A stretch of 64,000 nt of DNA from Sphaerulina vaccinii (Eukaryota > Ascomycota > Dothideomycetes > Mycosphaerellales > Mycosphaerellaceae): the NCBI GenBank assembly GCA_022570795.1, contig JAKUDP010000007.1:744001-808000 (forward strand), in the 5' to 3' direction. The notes under the pieces were generated by a model that saw nothing but the letters and a program-made list of their open reading frames with translations, was not told the origin of the DNA and searched no databases. Shown piece by piece: positions 22,501-32,470 of the stretch (positions are counted from its first letter, which is position 1; each line of letters opens with the position of its first letter). The position numbers were made by a program, and so were the translations under genes.

Positions 22501-24636
22501 GCCGGCAAGACTACTCTGCTTGATGTAAGCAGACCATTTACCTCTACATGACTTTCAGACTAACATGATGAACAGGTACTCGCTCAACGCACGACAATGG
22601 GTGTCGTTACAGGCTCCATGTTCGTTAACGGCGCACCACTCGACTCGTCCTTCCAGCGCAAGACTGGCTACGTACAGCAACAAGATCTTCACCTCGAAAC
22701 CGCTACCGTTCGCGAGTCCCTCCGATTCTCCGCTATGCTTCGTCAACCCAAGAGCGTCAGCAAGGAAGAGAAGTATGCATACGTCGAAGACGTGATTAAG
22801 ATGTTGAACATGGAAGACTTCGCAGAGGCGGTTGTTGGTGTTCCTGGCGAGGGTTTGAACGTGGAACAACGAAAGCTTTTGACAATCGGAACTGAGCTTG
22901 CGGCTAAGCCAAAGCTTTTGTTGGTAAGTGATGTCAAGAGATATGAGGTCAACAGCAAGCGATACTGACACAGATACTAGTTCTTGGACGAGCCTACCTC
23001 CGGTCTCGATTCGCAGTCTTCGTGGGCTATTTGCGCTTTCTTGCGCAAGCTCGCAGACAGCGGCCAGGCAGTTCTCTGCACCATTCACCAACCTTCCGCC
23101 ATTCTCTTCCAGGAATTCGACAGACTCTTGTTCCTACGCAAGGGTGGTAAGACCGTCTACTTCGGAGATGTTGGCAAGAACTCGCGAACGCTTCTGGACT
23201 ACTTTGAGGGTAACGGTGCACGCAAGTGTGGTGACGATGAGAACCCAGCCGAATACATGCTTGAAGTCGTCGGAGACTTCAGCACCGACTGGTTCAAGAT
23301 TTGGCAAGAGAGCAAAGAGGCCAAGGGAGTACAGGAACAAATCGAGCAGATCCACCAAGACCGCAAAGGAGCCTCCGACTCGGACGAGGATGCCTCCGCA
23401 CACAAGGAATTCGCCATGCCGTTCAGCGCTCAACTCTACGAGGTCACATACCGTGTGTTCCAGCAATACTGGAGAATGCCCGCCTACATTGCGGCGAAGT
23501 TCATGCTCAGTGCTGCTTCTGGTCTCTTCATCGGTTTCTCGTTCTACGGAGCTGATGCTACACTTCAAGGCATGCAAAACGTCATCTACGGTCTCTTCAT
23601 GGTCACCACGATCTTCTCGACACTGGTGCAGCAGATCATGCCTCTATTCGTCACACAGCGATCTCTCTACGAAGTGCGCGAACGTCCCAGCAAGTCCTAC
23701 TCCTGGGTGGCCTTCCTGATTGCGAACATCGTTGTGGAGATTCCATATCAGATCCTCTCTGGTTTGGTCGTGTACGCGTGCTTCTACTATCCAATCGTGG
23801 GCATCCAGAGCTCTGAGCGTCAAGGACTGGTCTTGCTCCTTTGTGTCACGCTCTTCGTCTACGCAGGCACATTCGCCCACATGTGCATCGCCGCACTTCC
23901 GGATGCGCAGACTGCTGGAGCCATCGTCACATTCCTCTTCGCCATGTCGCTCATCTTCAACGGTGTTATGCAGGCTCCTGATGCTCTACCTGGCTTCTGG
24001 ATCTTCATGTACCGTGTCAGTTTTTTCACATACTGGGTAGCTGGAATGGCAGCCGCAATGTTACACGGGAGACAAGTCACTTGCTCAGATGTCGAACTGA
24101 GCGTGTTCCAACCTCCTGCCGACCAGACTTGTGGCCAATACATGGCGCCCTACCTTACTCAAGCGCCCGGAACACTCACCAACCCAGACGCCACGGCTGA
24201 CTGTGGTTACTGCCAAGTCAGCGTCGCTGATACCTTCCTTTCAGGCGTCAACATCTACTGGAGCGAGAGATGGCGCAACTTCGGTCTGCTATTTGTATAC
24301 ATTGGCTTCAACGTCATGGTCGCGGTCTTCGTCTACTGGTTCTTCCGTGTCAGAACGAGCAGCAAGAAGAGCAAGATGGGCAAGAAGTCCAAGAACAATG
24401 CCAAGGGCCAGTCTGGCGAGAACAGCGAGACCAAGCCACAAGGACCTCCAAACGAGGTCGAGCCTACAGAGTCTCACGAAGATGACGACGAGGACAATGC
24501 ACGCAGTCCTGAGGCTAATCAGGCGAGGAGAAAGAGCATGGTGAGGACACCAACCTTCACAGGAGTGACGAGCGACTATTTGACGCATAATCTTGGGCGC
24601 GTGCATACAAACAAGCGAAACGCGCATATCATATAG
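19591..24636 (+). CDS. PDR-type (ABC-G) multidrug transporter
   Basis: Three exons, 19591-22524, 22576-22923 and 22981-24636, give 1645 aa. The introns are 51 and 57 bp; the joins read LLD-VLAQR and LLL-FLDEPTSG. The order is NBD-TMD-NBD-TMD, as in Cdr1/Pdr5. NBD1 has the degenerate Walker A GRPGSGCST (Cys for Lys, about residue 272) and signature VSGGERKRVS. NBD2 has a canonical Walker A GTSGAGKTT (about 967), a degenerate signature LNVEQRKLLTIG and Walker B LLLFLDEPTSGLDS. This asymmetric pattern is diagnostic of PDR transporters, which export azoles and other hydrophobic compounds at the plasma membrane. The protein is longer than the usual 1450-1550 aa because of a Ser/Thr/Glu-rich N-terminus of about 200 residues and a charged C-tail of about 90. 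The ATG is in an ACACAACACAATGG context. Confidence 0.95.
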
Positions 24637-24931
24637 ATGCAGATCGCGGAGCACAGAGTGCTACGAGTTAGACTTTCGTATTCATAATAATTACTATAAT
24701 TGAGCTTCATTGATGATCTGACAAGGTTCTTCCGCTTCGAGATAATCTGCTCGAGCAGCAGCACACCGCTTCGGAGTGATCTGCTCGAGTAGCACACAAC
24801 CCTCCATATCGGCCGTTTCAACTACACTGCACTGCCAAGAAACATCGCTATCACATTCCAAGTGAAACGCTCATCAAGCAGAAACACAGCAAAGATACAA
24901 TCACGACTGCCGCCCACACACACATCTTTCA
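24637..24931. other. Short intergenic with a direct repeat
   Basis: Between convergent genes. It holds two copies of an ATCTGCTCGAG-containing segment of about 22 bp, at about 24746 and 24779. They could form part of the 3' flanks. No gene was seen. Confidence 0.45.
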
Positions 24932-25966
24932 CTACCCTACTTCTTCTTTCCGATCACAGATTCCATACTCTCTCGAGATCCTCACAAGGTTGACATTGTC
25001 TTCCAGTGTTCGATCTATCGACCCAACATATCTCACAGCGTCAGCTCTCGATGGCCAGGCGGAAAGCCACACCAGACTTCGATCATTCTGATACACAGCA
25101 GAGTCAACTAGACACTTTAGTACATCGATACATGAGCCAATTTCGCCACCTTCGTCCTCGGCTGGTCCAAGCAGAACTGGAATGTCTTGATCTCGTTGTG
25201 GCTTCGAAGTGTCAGAGAGTGGCTGCTCGTATATGACTAAGAATCGACCTCGCTTCGTTGTGGCAGTTGAAGGGCAGACGTCGATGTTGTCTTTGTGAAG
25301 TGGTACAAGTGGTCCCAATCGCAGTCGACAATTGCTGTCGAGGACTAATTCTTCCTCTTGTGCACGGAGATGATCGTCTTGTAGGTCCCAATGCTGAACA
25401 GCATCTTCGTCGGATAGCTTTGCCAAGGAGAGATGCTGGGTGTCATCGTAAGGGCACAAATAGGGTACATCGGATATGGAGGCCGAGTTGTTATGGTTGT
25501 TGTTGTTTGTCAAGAAGGGCTTGATGAGCTTGATATTGTACAGATCAGGGGAGCTTGAACGATCGTTGGAAATGGTTTGCTCAAAAGCTGCGTAGAACAT
25601 GATGTCTTTGGTGAGCAATGGTGCAATGCCATGTTCAGATGTGTGGCAGTGGGGTAGCTGTACTTGTATGGTAGCACGCAAACGTGGTCTTGCATTGATG
25701 GTAAGCAGCCGCGAGAAGGTTGAGAAATCGGGCATATGGACTTCATGGTGAAGCAACCACCAGCGGTAGGGAAGCTCCAAATTTGTGGCAGTACCACAAC
25801 CAAGGCGCTGGGTCGAATGCGTGGATGCCATTCGCCACAAGCTAGGATGCTCGTGGTTGGCATTTTGGTTTTCTTGGTACCCAGGATCATGGTTCGGGAC
25901 GATCAGCGAACCATAGGCGAGCATTTGGGTCGTTTCCAGATTTATGCTGGCAGATATGCGTCGCAC
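24932..25966 (-). CDS. Hypothetical protein, 344 aa
   Basis: Open minus-strand frame of 344 codons, convergent with the ABC transporter. The N-terminal half has a folded-looking segment (LELPYRWWLLHHEVHMPD, then FSRLLTINARPRLRATIQ). A low-complexity Asn run (NNNNHNNSAS, about 150-162) and an acidic C-terminal half follow. There is no signal peptide or transmembrane helix. The family was not recognised. The upstream boundary is uncertain: the ATG at 25966 is the first in this frame, the ATG at 25924 (MLAYGSLIVP) is an alternative, and an extra 5' exon cannot be excluded. The codon pattern is consistent enough to favour a real gene over chance. Confidence 0.5.
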   Translation of the reverse strand: MRRISASINLETTQMLAYGSLIVPNHDPGYQENQNANHEHPSLWRMASTHSTQRLGCGTATNLELPYRWWLLHHEVHMPDFSTFSRLLTINARPRLRATIQVQLPHCHTSEHGIAPLLTKDIMFYAAFEQTISNDRSSSPDLYNIKLIKPFLTNNNNHNNSASISDVPYLCPYDDTQHLSLAKLSDEDAVQHWDLQDDHLRAQEEELVLDSNCRLRLGPLVPLHKDNIDVCPSTATTKRGRFLVIYEQPLSDTSKPQRDQDIPVLLGPAEDEGGEIGSCIDVLKCLVDSAVYQNDRSLVWLSAWPSRADAVRYVGSIDRTLEDNVNLVRISREYGICDRKEEVG

Positions 25967-27328
25967 ATCGCGTTAGCAGACGAAAACTCAGCCGAGCACA
26001 CGTACACAGCTTCCGATGCTCTGGCACTGGCAATACTTCGCCGTGTTCGGTGGTACTGTCGCACCCGGTATCGAAGTGGCAAGTTGGATCGACCCGGTCC
26101 TTGTCAAATGCGTGAGGCGCCGAAGCATGAATCAGGTTCATCACAAATCAGCTGGAGGTTCCTGTTGGCAGCTTCACTCGACCTATTGCAGCCCGAAGAA
26201 CTATCGACTTTACGAAGTTACGCCACCAACGATACCGATTCAGTTGACACTTGTCTCTGTATACTTCAGCAGGCATGCATACCACCTACCTCTCCCTGTG
26301 GCGATCTTGCACACTAGTCCGTGGCTGTATATACATCAGTAGCAGATTGACCATGCATACGCACGCGGATGCCAGATGGAGGACACACACAGCTGTTTCG
26401 AAGTCAAGGTATTGTCGATCATGAGTATGATGTTTCGTATGAGCCCGACTTTCTGGAACCTGGGAGCGTGTCTTTGTCGCGCATTTGGGTGCGAATGCAT
26501 ATTCTTCCGCCGGTGATTCTGCTCTCGATAGGCGACGAGTCCGACATCTTAGAAGACAATTTATAGCAGCTGACTGGCGGCAATGTGAGCTCTGGGTTGT
26601 GCACGGTAAAGCTAGCCGCAGTACCGACCACGAACCCTGGTCCGGTGTTCCCAGCGAAGAACTTCCGTACGGCCGCATCCTTCCTCGCTCAGCTCGTGCG
26701 AGCATATGCGGTGCGTCTTAGGTTATGGAAGCTACAACTCGCAGCTTTCCTTCGGAAGTCTGGAAGTATGCGGAGTTGTGGAGTGCGAGCAGCGTGAGCT
26801 GCGTTGATAGTGTTTGCTCATGCAGCATACCATGTCTTTCCATGCTTTCGTGCCCGATACCTGCAAGAAGTGCTTCCAGGCCCGGTAGGGCATCTTCACA
26901 TGCGCATGAGATCGTCGAGTACTAGAGCTGAGATTCCGGCGAAACCGGCTTGACTAAGACCACGCTTGTAAGTGCAGAGCGAACCATACTTCACACTTCA
27001 GCAACGTACAGATGTGTAACATGTAGCAAGGTCCAGCAATCTGTAGCGTCCTTGGGCCCGAATGCGCCAGTACATAGCGGTGCGGAAGATGGCGAACAGA
27101 GCAATGGGACGGAACTTGACGTGTCCTGGAAGGATCCCCGAATGAGGTTCGGAGGAGAGTCCTATGAAGCTTCTCGCGTTCTATGGACGTCGTTGGCACG
27201 CTGCTCGATACCTATGGCCAACTGCGAGGAAGCTCAGAAGCTGGTCGGTGAGCATTGAGTCGTGAAAGCCCTCAGCACGCTCAGAGCACTAACAATTGCC
27301 TACCTTGCGAAGATTGACGCCTCCTCCG

Positions 27329-27477
27329 TCACCTCCCATTCCCGATCGTTCTCCAAGTTGTTCTCTCCTTGATTCGTGGTGGTATCTTAGGATGCGATGG
27401 CGTAGTGTTTTACAGCTTGCGGAGACTATGCATGCTCTCTCCCTCGTCTTCAACGTCAATTTCGCTTCAAACCGCAC
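27329..27477 (+). repeat. Diverged direct repeat, copy 1
   Basis: About 150 bp resembling 28254-28400 in the same orientation. The best-conserved part is TCTTAGGATGCG followed by TTGCGGAGACT and CATGCTCT. By eye identity is about 70-75 percent, and many differences are transitions. A third, partial trace starting with TTGCGGAGACT lies near 27549. Confidence 0.55.
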
Positions 27478-27750
27478 TGGTCTTGTCTCGTCCTTGAGGC
27501 GCCTGTCCACTGAACGCAGGGCGTACAAAGCGTCCCTGACCATATCAATTGCGGAGACTCTTCTTCGCTTTCAGGTTTCGAAAGCTCTCCTTCGCCTTCA
27601 GCTTTCGATCGAAAGCTCTCCTTCGTCTTTCATTCAACCCTCCATGCTGAAGCCACTCGCTGCTGTGGCTCGGTGCTGTTTGTAACCACGATTCGCTTTG
27701 GTTCTGGCATCGTACCACCAGTAGGTCGGAGAAATGGGACGTCGTGGTTC

Positions 27751-27867
27751 AGGAAAACGATACGGCGGCAAAAGGCCCTCCCCTTGAGAGGAAGACGTTA
27801 TATTGGCATACCGGTTCGTGCTTGGTGACCAAGTGCACCTGGCCTTTTGCCGCCGTATCGTTTTCCT
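27751..27867. repeat. Perfect 27-bp inverted repeat with 63-bp spacer
   Basis: Arms 27751-27777 and 27841-27867 are exact reverse complements (27 of 27). The spacer contains a second, diverged direct copy of the left arm starting near 27782 (TTGAGAGGAA, then ACG) and a short perfect palindrome CTTGGTGACCAAG at about 27823-27835. Transcribed, the arms would form a long stable hairpin. It resembles a fold-back or MITE-like remnant, but no target-site duplication was identified. Confidence 0.7.
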
Positions 27868-28253
27868 CTCAATTCGTCCGATCATTTGTTCCGCGTTGAA
27901 TGTGGTCTGAAGCCTTCTTCGTCGTCGTTGCCGTTGTGGTCGTGTTGTCTGTCGCTGCTGGACGTTTCTGCTCAATGGCCTTCTTCCATTTGGGTGCGTG
28001 GTGTATCAGCGGCGCTTGTCGATTGTGGCTTTCGCGTCTCCTTCAGCTTCTGTTCAAGGGTGAGCGCCCTCGTTCATTCAGCTGCGTTGCCATCTAGGTG
28101 CGTCGTTATTGACTCGTTCCGAATGTTGTTTGGATAATAAGACATGTTAGCAAACAACGAAAAGGGGGCGCTTCAATGGAGACGCCTGAAATGTAAAATA
28201 TGTGCATTTCGTCGCTAATAATTTCCTCGCTGCCATTTCCTCAAGTGCCTTTC

Positions 28254-28400
28254 AGTCATATCCTCCCTTTCTCGATACTTCTCCATCTTGCCATCCCCTT
28301 GATACCTGGTAATGTCTTAGGATGCGGTAGTGTAGTGTTCACAACTTGCGGAGACTGCGCATGCTCTGCTTCGCCTTCAACTTGATTTTCGCTTCGAATC
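28254..28400 (+). repeat. Diverged direct repeat, copy 2
   Basis: Second copy of the repeat at 27329-27477, ending close to the 3' end of the PI4P 5-kinase gene. It shares the TCTTAGGATGCG, TTGCGGAGACT and TTCGCTTC blocks in the same order and spacing. Confidence 0.55.
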
Positions 28401-28413
28401 CTCTCAAGCCTTC

Positions 28414-31400
28414 CTACAGGCCCGAGCGCTTATAGCTGATAGCGTCTTTAGGTGGTGTTGGTGGCGGACGGCCACCGCTCTGCCAACTGCGTCGTTCCTC
28501 TTCACTTCGACGATCGGTAGTACCATCCAGCTTCGGTGGTGTCGGTGGAGGCGTTTCGCCGATGTCATCTGACTGCCTGCTATGGCTGGTCACAGTGACC
28601 GGAGTACAGGCATAGCCATCGTGCCTCGCCTTCTCTGGAAAATAGAGATGATCGGTACCGTCCAGCTGTGGCAGATGCTCCGAACCTTCTGTGACTGTCC
28701 TCTTCGTTGCTGCCTCAATCTTATACGGGTGCGGTTGGATCTTAGCCAAATAGTCTGCCGCGGAGAACTTGGTAAGCTCTTCGCCGACCTCTGAGAAGAG
28801 ATCATCATCGACACTGCCCAATTGTGGCAGATGCCCCAGACCACTGGAAGGTATCCTCTTATTTGCTCCCCCGATCTCTGGGTAGAAAGTCTGTGAGTAG
28901 AGACGATCATCGGCACCGTCCAGCTGTGGCATCTTATACTCTGAACAATCTGTAGCACTCCTCATGCTGGATGCATCGGTGCGTGATCTTGGACCAAGAT
29001 GACGCCGGACGATCTGTTTAAGAGGCGTCCTTGGCCTACTCTCGGTGTGATCCTCTGCCGTGGGGTTGGAGTAGAGACGATCATCGGTACCGTCCAGCTG
29101 TGGCATCGGATGACGCCGCTTGATCTCCTTAAGAGTCAGCTCTGGCTCACTCTGTCTGTGATACTCTCCCGTTGACTTGAAGTAGAGACCACCATCGGCA
29201 CGGTCCAGCTGTGGCATCTTATACTCTGAACAATCTGTGGCAGACCTCATGCTGGATCCATCGGTGCGTGATCTTGTACCAAGATAATGCCGGATGCTCT
29301 GTCTAAGAGTCATCTCTGGCTCACTCTCAGTGTGATTCTCTGCCGTGCTTCGTCCGCTTGGGTCTACTGGCTCGAGCTCCTCGTGGCCCTGTTGTGGTGT
29401 GTCTGGGGAAGACCGAGAGACATTGCTCGAGCTCTCAGCTGCCTCGCCAATGGCCGGCAGGGTGAGTTGCTCAGTCTGTGGTTCACCTGGGCTTGTAACT
29501 GCCAGAATACTCCGATCAGGGACATCTTCCTCCTCATGTACTCGTTCGTGTTCGGCTCGTTCGCGAGATTTGGTGATACGAATAATGAATTTGGCGAAGC
29601 GATCGCCGTATCGTTCGGGTGGGATTGGTGAGATTTGCGGTTCGTTACCGCCCATGCCTTTCCAGGCGTGCTCGACCCTTTTGAACAGGTTGTACTGCGA
29701 ATTATGTTAGCTTAGGACATGCAATGAAGGATGCTTGGTACTCACTTCTGTCAAACAATCAATGATACCAAGATAGTAGATCTCCTCGCCGGGAGTATCG
29801 TCCTCGTGGGTAGCGCGGAAGCCACCATCGTCCGCGTAAAAGATGAAAGGACTGCGATGCGCCTCGTCTGGCATCTTGTCCAGTGTCTGCATAATTGGCA
29901 CAGGCTTCTGCCTCCTGACGGCCTCTCGCATTTCTTTGATCCGCTTTGCGTTCTCCATTACACTTGGTGTCCTAGCCAGGTGTTGTTGACCGCCTTCGTC
30001 GGTTGGCTCGCCGTCAGGCTGGAAGACGCGCAGAGTCTTGTCGCGCAAGTTTTCCTCGTTGCCGCGTTCTAGATCGTGTATGCCGACCAGCATAGAATAG
30101 TCCATGATATGGAGACGCTTCAGCAGTGCAACATCTTTTTGCATCTGCGTTATGAATGCTTCCTTCTTGATGGGTCCAAATTCGAGATGTAGATTGCGGC
30201 GTAACCAGTTCAGATCTTTCAATGTAGCTCGTGGATTCTTTTCTAGATCCTCCTCCTTGAAATCACGGCCGATTGTGCTTCCTTTCAGATCAAATGTCCG
30301 ATGTATGTCACGATGTGGTGGAAATAGGTTATTCATGACGACAAAATGTATCTTCCGCCCATATGGGATCTTCACTCTGTGCAGTCCGTAGAATTGTGAT
30401 AACAAGGTGTTTGGGTTATTCACCACATGCTGGTAGTAATCCGGCAATATCTTTCGCAAGAGCTTGTGCTCTGCGTGATGTAATGTTTTGATGATGTATT
30501 TGTAGTCCCTCGAGAAGTAGAAGAATGATCCACTCTTGCCTGGTGTTCCCATTTCTGAAAGGATGTATTTGGATGTCAAGGACATGAGATACTCTGCCGG
30601 ATCCAAGCCAAAGACTAGCCGAAGTTCCCTAAATACCATCGTCGAGTAGTCCTTAAACTTGAAGTCGTATTGTGAGCTCGGTGTCAGCTCGCTGCCGCTG
30701 ATATCGAAGCTGAACTTGTGCTTTGTTAAGAAGTCGGCGGCTTCTAGAGGTCGTGCCATTTTTGCGTTGGCGCGGCTGACAGTGCAGCGGATGCCCGTGA
30801 GCATATAATACGCGACGGCCCAATTGACGTGGTTTTGGTCGACCTTAGTGCCCATTACTACCCTGTCATCATTGGTGTCCTGGCGCTGTCTCTTAGAAGC
30901 GCGCTTTTCCCTGATGTGCTCCGCCCATCGAGTAGCGTCCTCATCCTGAACAGGTTCGTCCAGGTGCACGTCAGAGTGTATGGAACGCGTGTTGCGCCTC
31001 GCCAATTGCAGAGAAGCTCTACGTCTCGTGGGTGTGTTTGGTGAGAAGCGGCCGGTCGTCAATATTGCGCCGTCCGTCTGCGCTGATGAGTCGAAGGCGG
31101 GAGGTGAGGAAGCGCAGTGTCGCTGCGGTTTCACTGGCTCTGGTGGTTTGAGCAGTCCGTTGGTCGTGGACTTGGCTGGCTCTGGTGACTTGTACAGTCC
31201 GCTTTCACTAAAGAGCGGCACTGTTTCGATGTTCTTCTTCGCGTCGAAGAAGGATCGCACAGACTCAGTGGTCGCTGGTGCCATGGAGATTGGTGCCTCT
31301 GTTTTCGGCTGTCCATTGCTCTCTGCCTGTGGTGGTGGCTTGGGCAGTCCGTTGGTGGTGGTGGTGGACTTGGCTGGCTCAGTGGTTGCTGGTGCCATTG

Positions 31401-31548
31401 AGATTGGTGCCGCTGTTTTCGGCTGTCCATTGCTCTCTGCCTGCGGCGGGAGAGCTGGGGTGTCGCGTGTCATTGGCACAAGCTTGCCATCTTTGCCGAA
31501 GCGCAATGCCCGCTTGAAAGCCTGTCTCTTGCTGCGCGGGTTTTCCAC
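28414..31548 (-). CDS. MSS4: Phosphatidylinositol-4-phosphate 5-kinase (Mss4/Its3 type) with repeat-rich extensions
   Basis: Two exons on the minus strand, 31548-29746 and 29694-28414, give 1027 aa. The 51-bp intron is GTGAGT...TCGCAG, and the join reads CLTE-YNLFKRVEHAWKG inside the conserved kinase end. The type I PIPK domain spans about residues 240-640 with GKSGSFFYFSRDYKYIIKT, VVMNNLF, the FDLKGST element, the catalytic MDYSMLVGIHD and GIIDCL. It makes PI(4,5)P2 at the plasma membrane and so controls actin, endocytosis and wall signalling. Oddities: the N-terminus contains a tandem 38-codon duplication (QAESNGQPKT units), and about 380 residues after the kinase domain form a repeat array of PQLDGxDDxLY motifs ending in two PPPTPPK motifs that could bind SH3 domains. 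A decayed copy of its 5' part lies at 53990-54405. Confidence 0.93.
28620..29347 (-). repeat. In-frame repeats in the PI4P 5-kinase C-terminal extension
   Basis: The coding DNA repeats a block centred on CCGTCCAGCTGTGGCA (plus-strand view) at about 28656, 28916, 29091 and 29202, with a diverged version near 28816. A longer unit of about 130 bp at 28930-29062 recurs at 29211-29347. The protein reads MPQLDGxDDRLYS or close variants five times, with a sixth relic near the C-terminus. Confidence 0.75.
31266..31450 (-). repeat. 114-bp tandem repeat in the PI4P 5-kinase N-terminal coding region
   Basis: Two near-identical units begin at 31266 and 31380 on the plus strand (period 114 bp, 38 codons), so the duplication keeps the frame. 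Both encode QAESNGQPKTxAPISMAPAT-type sequence. The second unit is followed toward the kinase domain by a DAKKNIETVPLF segment that is also found in the fragment at 54 kb. Confidence 0.8.
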
Positions 31549-32470
31549 CGAAGTGGTTGGATGAGATTGACGCTGTCCTATCGGTGATTTAATTTATTGT
31601 TGTTGTTTTGGTATGTTCAGATAGTCAGAGAAACAGTCGGGTGTGTGTACTTCGTATGGAGAGAAGAAGTGAGGACGTCTTAGGAGAGCTTGCGGTCCTT
31701 CGCCGTACCAAGACTCTCGCCGGAACCTCCCATTCACGTCTCTCACTTCTTCTTCACCTTCTCCACGTCTACCCTTTCCAAATCGATGACCATTGAGAGG
31801 CATTGGCCATCGGATACCACGCTACGTCGCTTCGAATCTACATGAATACAGCACAGCGCGGACGTGGACCGCGGAGATCTGCTGGGATATATGCAAGAAG
31901 CCGTTGTGAAGACAGACGCGTCTGTTTCGTGGCATACAGTATAGTATCTCAACCTTCCTAATTGACGGGCGGCATCGAGCTGTGCCACTCACAGATAGAG
32001 CGCGAAGCCATGGAGTTTACAACTTCCAGCGAGGATCTCCAAGATCTGCCTGCTTGTAGCATGTATAGCATGATGGCCCAAGTCCATTACCAGCCTCCAA
32101 CAGCATTGGTTGTACGTCTCTCTGGCCCCCTGCAGGACTTCTCATCACATATGCGATGTCGAAAGACGGCCAATTCACTGGGGCGCTGTTCTTGCCGAGA
32201 GCCACGTAGAACACACGGGCTCGTGAAGAGCGCGTTTGCTTCTCGAACGAGCCAAAGGTTCAGCAATTCCAGCAGCTGAAAACGTGTCGTAACGAGTCTA
32301 CACCTACAAGCGCAAAATCAACACTACTGTCAAGGATTTCCATGTGCCAGAACAGACCTACTACATATCGACTTTCTGGAGCCAGCTCTACCGCTTTCAG
32401 TACCTAGTCTTGTCTGGTCCTTCTCACTTGCTATTCCTGCTCACTCATTGTTCTTCCAACGTCAACAAGT
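31549..32470. promoter_or_regulatory. Divergent promoter region of the PI4P 5-kinase and the 656-aa protein
   Basis: About 920 bp between divergently transcribed genes. No coding frame with features and no defined operator was recognised. A pyrimidine-rich tract precedes the ATG at 32471. Confidence 0.45.

Larger units (their letters stand above)
25967..28413. other. Gene-free region with a cluster of small repeats
   Basis: 2.4 kb without a convincing gene. The left half (25967-27300) holds only short frames. The right half holds diverged direct repeats (27329-27477 and 28254-28400), an internal CGAAAGCTCTCCTTCG duplication near 27570-27625 and a 27-bp inverted repeat (27751-27867). The cluster looks like degraded repetitive or mobile DNA; no transposase frame was seen. 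Confidence 0.5.

Noticed and set aside
25510..25890. 126-codon frame overlapping the 344-aa hypothetical gene on the same strand
   Set aside because: It is an alternative register of the longer frame, with no supporting features.
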